The notes under the pieces are model-generated. The model saw nothing but the letters and a program-made list of their open reading frames with translations, did not search any database and was not told the DNA's origin. From the IMG/VR virus record IMGVR_UViG_3300008448_000227, positions 1 to 39,824 of that record: a stretch of DNA of 39,824 nt. One strand, 5' to 3'. Every line of letters starts with the position of its first letter. The stretch's first letter is position 1. The stretch comes from a virus. Made by a program: the position numbers and the translations under genes. Below are positions 35,345 through 39,824 of the stretch, in pieces.

Positions 35345-35354
35345 ATATTTATAT
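35345..35354 (+). promoter_or_regulatory. Candidate late promoter motif
   Basis: ATATTTATAT followed by CAAAAGG lies in the 39-base gap between the portal gene and ATG 35376. Confidence 0.5.
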
Positions 35355-35375
35355 CAAAAGGCACCGTACAGAAAT

Positions 35376-36227
35376 ATGAAAAAATTAAAACATTCGAAGT
35401 ACAAAAACACGGGCATTCTTTTCGAAATGTTAGTAAGAAAATTAACATCGGAAACATTATCATCAGATAAGTCAATTACTATCGATATAATTAAAAAATA
35501 TTTCGGTAAAAATACGGAATTAGCAAAAGAATTACATTTATATAATTCACTAGTTAAAGAGCAGTTTAAATCAGAAGCACGTGCAATTGATTATGTTAAT
35601 AATGTAAAAGAAGCATATAAAAAATTAAATCAAACAACACTGCGTCGTCAACGATATAATTTAGTAAAAGAAATTTCTGAAAACTTTGTATTTGAAAATA
35701 TGTCTAAAATACATATTGCAAATTATAAAACATTGGCTTCAATTTACATATTGTTTGAATATGGCGAAACTGCATCTACAAAACAGTTGTTAGAATGTAA
35801 GAATGTTATTTTAGATCATATGATGTTAACGGAACGTAAAATTGAAGAAAAAGATCCAATCATCGAATCTTTCTCTAAACAAGAAAAGGCAATGCGTTTA
35901 TTAACATATAAATTAATGATTGATAAATTCAATAGCAAATATTCTAGTTTAAATGAATCACAAAAACAATTGTTAAATAAATACATTACTAATGTTAACG
36001 ATACAGAAGCACTTAAAGAATATATTCAAAAAGTAATTCCTAGTTTAAAGAAAACATTGGCAGAACATGCAAAAAGAATTACAGATAAAGTAACGCAAAT
36101 CAAAGTGCAAAAATTATCTGAAATGCTTTGCAACGTAGAAAACATGAAAAAAATTAAAGAATCTCATGTATTATCTTTGTTACGATATATGGATTTAGTT
36201 GATGAATTAAAAGAGGTGCATATATGA
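35376..36227 (+). CDS. Unknown helical protein of the head locus
   Basis: The 283-residue product is highly charged, Lys-rich and predicted almost wholly helical. It starts MKKLKHSKYKNTGILFEMLV. The sections QLLECKNVILDHMMLTERKI and LNKYITNVNDTEALKEYIQK alternate basic and acidic faces. It stands between portal and prohead protease, where T4 has the small prohead core proteins gp67 and gp68, but the length and sequence do not match them. A prohead core or portal-associated assembly role is an inference from position. It overlaps the next ATG by four bases. Confidence 0.6.
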   Translation: MKKLKHSKYKNTGILFEMLVRKLTSETLSSDKSITIDIIKKYFGKNTELAKELHLYNSLVKEQFKSEARAIDYVNNVKEAYKKLNQTTLRRQRYNLVKEISENFVFENMSKIHIANYKTLASIYILFEYGETASTKQLLECKNVILDHMMLTERKIEEKDPIIESFSKQEKAMRLLTYKLMIDKFNSKYSSLNESQKQLLNKYITNVNDTEALKEYIQKVIPSLKKTLAEHAKRITDKVTQIKVQKLSEMLCNVENMKKIKESHVLSLLRYMDLVDELKEVHI

Positions 36228-36976
36228 ATTCGTTCTTAAAAAGCATAGAAAAACGGTTTACTTTATTAAATGAGTCTATAGATTTAGATGCAAATACTGA
36301 AGAACAGGATGTTTTTGAAGAAGATGAATTAGAAGAACAAAATACGACAGCCGCTGTTGCTGGATATGATATACCCGCTGCATTTAGTAAACGAGGTGCC
36401 GATGATGATACTGTCGAAGCATTAGGATATAAACGCGTTAAACGAAATGAATCAGTTAATACGCCTCCAACATATAAACCAGGTATTCCGCAAAAACCAG
36501 AAGCAGATGAAGAAGAATATACGGATAAGTTTCTATTTTCTGATGATTCAAAATGGCAACATAAAAATTATGATTATCCTTCTAAACCATATGCTAAATC
36601 ATATAAAAAATATTCAGATCGAGCTGCACATGTAACAGAGCCACAACAAGTTCAATATGATTGGTCAGGGGTAAAAAACAAAACAGGTAAAGTATATGAA
36701 GCAATGGATTCTAAATATGAAAAACTAATTGAATCATATAAACAATTTGCAACGGGTGATTCTAAATCAACACCAGAACAAAAAGTAAAACATACAATTA
36801 AAGAAGTTGCAAAACGTTTACAAGAAGTTGAACAACTAGTTGCTAATACTGCTAGATTAAAAACAGAATCTGGTATGAGTAGAGATGGTTATGGAAAATC
36901 CGTAAACACTGCATTAACAAAAATATCAGAACGATTAATAAAAATTTCAGAGCGAGTAAGAGCATTAGGAGAATAA
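36224..36976 (+). CDS. Unknown head-locus protein with acidic N-terminus
   Basis: The 250-residue product starts MNSFLKSIEKRFTLLNE, a basic amphipathic helix ending in Leu-Asn-Glu, then becomes strongly acidic (residues 20-40, including EEDELEEQN). The middle is Pro/Tyr/Lys-rich and probably extended. The last 80 residues are helical (HTIKEVAKRLQEVEQLV, ALTKISERLIKISERVRALG). It sits directly before the prohead protease and is coupled to the upstream gene by an ATGA overlap. An internal or core protein processed by gp21 is plausible but unproven. Confidence 0.6.
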   Translation: MNSFLKSIEKRFTLLNESIDLDANTEEQDVFEEDELEEQNTTAAVAGYDIPAAFSKRGADDDTVEALGYKRVKRNESVNTPPTYKPGIPQKPEADEEEYTDKFLFSDDSKWQHKNYDYPSKPYAKSYKKYSDRAAHVTEPQQVQYDWSGVKNKTGKVYEAMDSKYEKLIESYKQFATGDSKSTPEQKVKHTIKEVAKRLQEVEQLVANTARLKTESGMSRDGYGKSVNTALTKISERLIKISERVRALGE

Positions 36977-36977
36977 T

Positions 36978-37607
36978 ATGAACAAGCCACTACTAGTAGA
37001 ATATATGCCATTTAAGCCTGTTGGTTCACTCAATGAATCAAATGGAGCTGCATATGGAATACCTGGAGGTTTCGTAGTTCAAGGAGTATTGCAAAGAGCA
37101 GGAGCAAAAAATCAAAATGGTAGAGTTTATCCTAAACCTATTTTAGAAAGAGAATGTCAACGTTATCAACGTGAATATATTAGTCAACATAGAGCATTAG
37201 GAGAATTAGATCATCCAGAATCGTCAGTAGTTAACTTAAACAACGTTTCACACAATGTTTTAAAAATATGGTGGAATGGAGATGATTTACTTGGAGCAGT
37301 ACAAATACTTGATACTCCATCGGGAAACATTTTGAAATCTTTATTTAAAGCTGGTATTACTTTAGGTATTTCTAGTCGCGGATTAGGTTCAGTTAAAGAA
37401 TTACGTAATGAAGGTGTAGTAGAAGTACAAGAAGATTTTGAATTAATTTGTTGGGACTTTGTATCTAATCCTTCAACTCATGGGGCTTTTATGCGGCCTA
37501 CGAGCATGAATGAATCAACAAGCAAAAATATACAAACAAATAAATACGGTCGCGTAAATGATATTATTACATCAATTTTATGCGATGATGGAAAGTGTAG
37601 GATATAA
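36978..37607 (+). CDS. 21: Prohead protease gp21
   Basis: The 209-residue product resembles T4 gp21 (212 aa), the herpesvirus-assemblin-like serine protease that matures the prohead by cutting after [L/I]-x-E. It has NQNGRVYPKPILERE (residues 45-59, the family's 'N.N.RvYp...l..e' start), ALGELDHP with candidate catalytic His79, and GISSRGLG with the candidate catalytic Ser (132 or 133). The N-terminal 20 residues end in SLNE, which fits self-cleavage of a pro-segment. Placement between portal-associated genes and the scaffold gene is as in T4. Confidence 0.9.
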   Translation: MNKPLLVEYMPFKPVGSLNESNGAAYGIPGGFVVQGVLQRAGAKNQNGRVYPKPILERECQRYQREYISQHRALGELDHPESSVVNLNNVSHNVLKIWWNGDDLLGAVQILDTPSGNILKSLFKAGITLGISSRGLGSVKELRNEGVVEVQEDFELICWDFVSNPSTHGAFMRPTSMNESTSKNIQTNKYGRVNDIITSILCDDGKCRI

Positions 37608-38014
37608 TGAATATGAAAAGTAAATTGCAAACATTACGGGATTTGCTGTATGAAACAGAAACAAAGAAAACAGTATTTTCTGAACAACCAGAACCTTTAA
37701 CAACTGAAGACAAACGTGCTTTTGCGGAATCTTTAAAATCATTTTCTCAATTAGGAGAATCTGTTTATGGTAATAGAAACTTAGAAGAAATTACAGAACG
37801 AATATCTAAAATGGTTGAAACTGCAAGTCGTATGGTTACGGAAAAAGAAGATGTAGTTGATTCAGTATCTGCAAGTCGTCATATGAAACATGTTTCTGCA
37901 GCATTAAATGAATTTAAAAAATCAGCAGCAGAGATGATGATTCACGAAAGAAGATTGGCAGCAGCATATGAAGATATTGCAGAAGGTCTTAGCAAATACT
38001 ATAAAATAGATTAA
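37607..38014 (+). CDS. Small helical head-locus protein, possible gp21 substrate
   Basis: The 135-residue product overlaps the protease stop by one base. It begins MNMKSKLQTLRDLLYE, a basic amphipathic helix ending in Leu-Tyr-Glu, followed by a Thr/Glu-rich hinge and a helical body (ITERISKMVETASRMVTEKE, VSAALNEFKKSAAEMMIHER). An internal ATG two codons in (37613) is an alternative start. No family recognised. Size, helicity and location suggest a prohead core protein of the gp67/68 type, which is inference. Confidence 0.6.
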   Translation: MNMKSKLQTLRDLLYETETKKTVFSEQPEPLTTEDKRAFAESLKSFSQLGESVYGNRNLEEITERISKMVETASRMVTEKEDVVDSVSASRHMKHVSAALNEFKKSAAEMMIHERRLAAAYEDIAEGLSKYYKID

Positions 38015-38052
38015 TTTGGATTTTTTAAAAAAAGTCCTTATAATAAAGGTGA

Positions 38053-38544
38053 ATGATGAATGTATTTAAAAAATTATACAAAGACTTTTTCGGAATAAAC
38101 GAGCAAACGACAAAAACAAAAGTAACAGTTCCAGGTACTGATCCAAAACAACTAGATCAATTAAAAGCATTTAATCAAGAATTGACTAAAACTAAAGATT
38201 TGCTTAAAATGGGAGAAGAAGAAATTGATGAAGCACAATTGGTTAATAACATTACCGATTACCGCGGAGGAGTTGAGTACGTTCTTCGAGACCCTTCAAC
38301 TGCAGAAAGTGTAGCACGAGAAATTGAAGAATGGACTGCTAAAAAAGGATTTACAATTGTAACTAAAAAAATGTCTAAAACAGGACGAGTTGCATATTTT
38401 TATTTTAGATTAGGACAAGACCCTGCATTAGAATCTCAAAAATTACAAGGATATTTAGCACAGAAGCCAGAAATTAAACATTTTAGATTTAACGTAAGAC
38501 AACAAGCAGCACCACAAGTAAAAAGACCACAAGGAAAATTTTAA
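38053..38544 (+). CDS. Unknown head-locus protein
   Basis: The 163-residue product begins MMNVFKKLYKDFFGINE, another short basic helix ending in Ile-Asn-Glu. After a Thr/Lys-rich linker, residues 65-150 form an alpha/beta domain (YRGGVEYVLRDPSTAESVAR, GFTIVTKKMSKTGRVAYFYF, RLGQDPALES). The C-terminus is basic and Gln/Pro-rich. AAAGG at 38045-38049 is a good ribosome-binding site for ATG 38053 or 38056. I recognise no family. Confidence 0.6.
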   Translation: MMNVFKKLYKDFFGINEQTTKTKVTVPGTDPKQLDQLKAFNQELTKTKDLLKMGEEEIDEAQLVNNITDYRGGVEYVLRDPSTAESVAREIEEWTAKKGFTIVTKKMSKTGRVAYFYFRLGQDPALESQKLQGYLAQKPEIKHFRFNVRQQAAPQVKRPQGKF

Positions 38545-38553
38545 AACAAATAT

Positions 38554-38802
38554 ATGAATAAAAAACAAAAACAACACCAATCAATTATTCCAGGAAACCC
38601 AACAGCAGTAAATGTAACGGGAACGCAAAGAGAAGATTTAGCATTTGCATTGAAAATGTGGAAACGTAAAGTTAAAGACTCCGGAGTATTAGAATCAATT
38701 AAAGAAAACAAAACATTTACAAAACCTAGTGTTGCAAAGAGAGCAGAAAGAATCGATGCTGCATATCGACAAAGAATGCAAGACTTAAGAATGAAAAATT
38801 AA
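38554..38802 (+). CDS. rpsU: Phage-encoded ribosomal protein bS21 homologue
   Basis: The 82-residue product has an unstructured N-terminus and a bS21-like core. LAFALKMWKRKVKDSGVLES (residues 29-48) matches the bacterial pattern 'alrrFkr.ceksGvl.e.r', and FTKPSVAKRAERIDAAYRQR (55-74) matches 'yekPs..rkrk...a.kr'. bS21 sits at the platform of the 30S subunit next to the anti-Shine-Dalgarno end of 16S rRNA and influences initiation. Phage bS21 genes have been reported, including in marine phages. Here it is the last gene before the strong terminator of the head operon, so it should be expressed with head genes. Whether it is incorporated into host ribosomes is unknown. Confidence 0.8.
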   Translation: MNKKQKQHQSIIPGNPTAVNVTGTQREDLAFALKMWKRKVKDSGVLESIKENKTFTKPSVAKRAERIDAAYRQRMQDLRMKN

Positions 38803-38823
38803 ATTTTCTTAAAAAAGATTTAG

Positions 38824-38851
38824 GCCCTAACAAAAAAGTTAGGGCTTTTTT
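38824..38851 (+). terminator. Rho-independent terminator after the bS21 gene
   Basis: GCCCTAAC (38824-38831) and GTTAGGGC (38838-38845) form a perfect 8-bp stem with an A6 loop, followed by TTTTTT at 38846-38851. It is the only classical terminator I see and it closes the head operon upstream of the scaffold gene. Confidence 0.92.
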
Positions 38852-38872
38852 ACTGTTTTTTATTTTAGCTCT

Positions 38873-38882
38873 ATATTTATTT
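38873..38882 (+). promoter_or_regulatory. Variant late promoter motif before the scaffold gene
   Basis: ATATTTATTT lies 22 bases after the terminator T-run. It differs from the consensus in one core base and is 108 bases from ATG 38991, much further than the other copies, implying a structured leader. Confidence 0.4.
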
Positions 38883-38888
38883 TAGAAT

Positions 38889-38957
38889 ACGCTATTCACT
38901 CTATATAATATAGCGTCACATAAATTATTTATTCTTATTAAGATTCTCAATAATCTT
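38889..38957 (+). promoter_or_regulatory. Scaffold-gene leader with two hairpins
   Basis: ACGCTAT (38889-38895) pairs with ATAGCGT (38910-38916), and AAGATT (38940-38945) pairs with AATCTT (38952-38957). Together with AAGGGG at 38979-38984 just before ATG 38991 this forms a roughly 100-base leader between terminator and scaffold gene, unlike the short leaders elsewhere in the window. Confidence 0.45.
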
Positions 38958-38990
38958 ATTTCCAAAAAACAAAATTTAAGGGGAAAACAA

Positions 38991-39824
38991 ATGGCAAAAT
39001 CAGACTTGCTAAAAGAAGCAATCGCAGATGCTAAAGCTGTTAAAGAAACTGCATTAGCAAACGCAAAAATTGCATTACAAGAAGCATTTGCTCCAAGAAT
39101 CAGAGAAACGCTAATGGCTGAGCTAGAAGGCGATTTAGAAGATGAAGAAGCAACAGCAGATGTAACTGCAACAGAAGAGCCGGTAGGCGATGAAATGGGC
39201 GGAATGCCAGATTCAGTAAATGTTGGATTAGATTTCAATGACGATGGCGAATATGATCTAACTGGTATAGTTGGTGGAAGTGATGAAGAAGTGGCAGACG
39301 AAATGCCAGCAGAAGAAGAACCAGCAGCAACTCCAGATGACATGAACGCTGAGTACAATGAAGGGTATGAGTCGGAAGAAGATTTGAATTTAGAAGAAAT
39401 CATTCGTGAATTAGAAGGCGATATGATGAGTTCTGAAGAAGATGAAATTGAAGATATTGCAGCTGAAGGAATGCATTACGAAATGGATGAAGATCCTAGT
39501 TCAGATGAGTACGGAGATTCAATTGACGAAATCATTGAAGCAATATTGCGTGAAGATGAAATGATGGATGATTCGGGAATGCCAGCAGAAGAAGAAGGTG
39601 TTGTTGAAGCAATGGAAGCTGAACTTGAATCTAAAGAAGAAGAGTTACAAGAAGCTTACAAAACAGTTAAGCAACTTAAAAACATCATTAACGAAGTAAA
39701 TCTTCTTAACGCAAAACTTCTTTACACCAACAAATTGTTCCGTAATTTTGAATTGTCAGAAGGTCAAAAAATGAAAGTAATTGAAAACTTTGACAGAGCT
39801 GGTAATACAAGAGAAGTAAAATTA
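38991..39824 (+). CDS. 22: Prohead scaffold (core) protein gp22, 3' truncated
   Basis: The frame is open from ATG 38991 (strong site AAGGGG) to the window end, 278 codons. The product starts with a helical Ala/Lys-rich segment (MAKSDLLKEAIADAKAVKE). It continues as a very acidic region (residues about 45-210, many runs of Glu/Asp) and ends with LNAKLLYTNKLFRNFELSE and QKMKVIENFDRAGNTREVKL. The last part is the conserved C-terminal pattern of T4-like scaffold proteins. gp22 forms the core on which the capsid protein assembles and is then digested by gp21. The major capsid gene gp23 would be expected next, beyond the window. Confidence 0.85.
   Translation, partial: MAKSDLLKEAIADAKAVKETALANAKIALQEAFAPRIRETLMAELEGDLEDEEATADVTATEEPVGDEMGGMPDSVNVGLDFNDDGEYDLTGIVGGSDEEVADEMPAEEEPAATPDDMNAEYNEGYESEEDLNLEEIIRELEGDMMSSEEDEIEDIAAEGMHYEMDEDPSSDEYGDSIDEIIEAILREDEMMDDSGMPAEEEGVVEAMEAELESKEEELQEAYKTVKQLKNIINEVNLLNAKLLYTNKLFRNFELSEGQKMKVIENFDRAGNTREVKL

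Noticed and set aside
38018-38037. Palindrome of a T-run and an A-run after the gene at 37607 as a terminator
   Set aside because: The two arms have almost no loop and there is no following T-tract, so it is probably chance AT-richness.
38882-39403. Ser-rich minus-strand frame opposite the scaffold gene
   Set aside because: It is the mirror of the Glu/Asp-rich scaffold coding sequence, which has a strong ribosome-binding site and a conserved C-terminal pattern.
1-39824. tRNA genes, CRISPR arrays, insertion sequences, integrase or attachment sites
   Set aside because: No cloverleaf-like segments, regular spacer-repeat arrays, transposase or integrase frames were seen, as expected for a lytic T4-like phage segment.

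Overview
This window is a contiguous stretch of a lytic, tailed phage of the T4 superfamily (a contractile-tailed myovirus). All convincing genes lie on the + strand, packed with 0-30 base gaps or ATGA/TAATG overlaps, in AT-rich DNA. The recognisable T4 core set is late sigma factor gp55, baseplate gp25 and gp6, primase gp61, recombination nuclease gp47/gp46, large terminase gp17, portal gp20, prohead protease gp21 and scaffold gp22. The other tail genes differ strongly from T4, so this is a distant ('far-T4' or marine type) relative rather than a coliphage. The host cannot be read from the sequence. AT-richness and a phage bS21 gene would fit a marine host such as a SAR11-type alphaproteobacterium or a Bacteroidota member, but that is inference.

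Layout. 1-2120: end of an unknown gene, a small zinc-ribbon protein, an HD phosphohydrolase, a small membrane protein and a gp55-like late sigma factor. 2146-17123: a baseplate and tail block (OB-fold spike-like protein, gp25, gp6, a 1303-residue tail protein with a LamG-like domain, and several beta-rich structural proteins). 17120-19672: three accessory genes, the first a small kinase-fold protein. 19692-24441: a DNA-metabolism block (T7-type endonuclease I, gp61-like primase, and a single-chain fusion of gp47 and gp46). 24468-27505: fibre-like proteins. 27531-29612: a fusion of a nucleotidylyltransferase with a ligase-type adenylation domain. 29641-31895: accessory proteins, including a spanin-like pair. 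31897-39824: packaging and head genes (gp17, gp20, unknown head-locus proteins, gp21, a bS21 ribosomal protein, a strong terminator, then gp22, which runs off the window).

Regulation. A 9-base motif, ATATTTATA, usually followed by AAA, occurs at eleven gene boundaries, always in the same orientation and 12-21 bases before a start codon. A close variant precedes the scaffold gene. The motif is absent in front of the primase, the gp47-46 fusion, endonuclease I, HD and gp55 genes. It is a good candidate for the late promoter read by the gp55-like factor, although it is the reverse complement of the classic T4 late element TATAAATA.

Most worth a second look: the Mre11-Rad50-type fusion; the NMNAT-like/ligase fusion; bS21 in the head operon; the late motif; and a family of short basic N-termini ending in [L/I]-x-E, which look like gp21-processed capsid-targeting peptides, one of them on the kinase-like protein.
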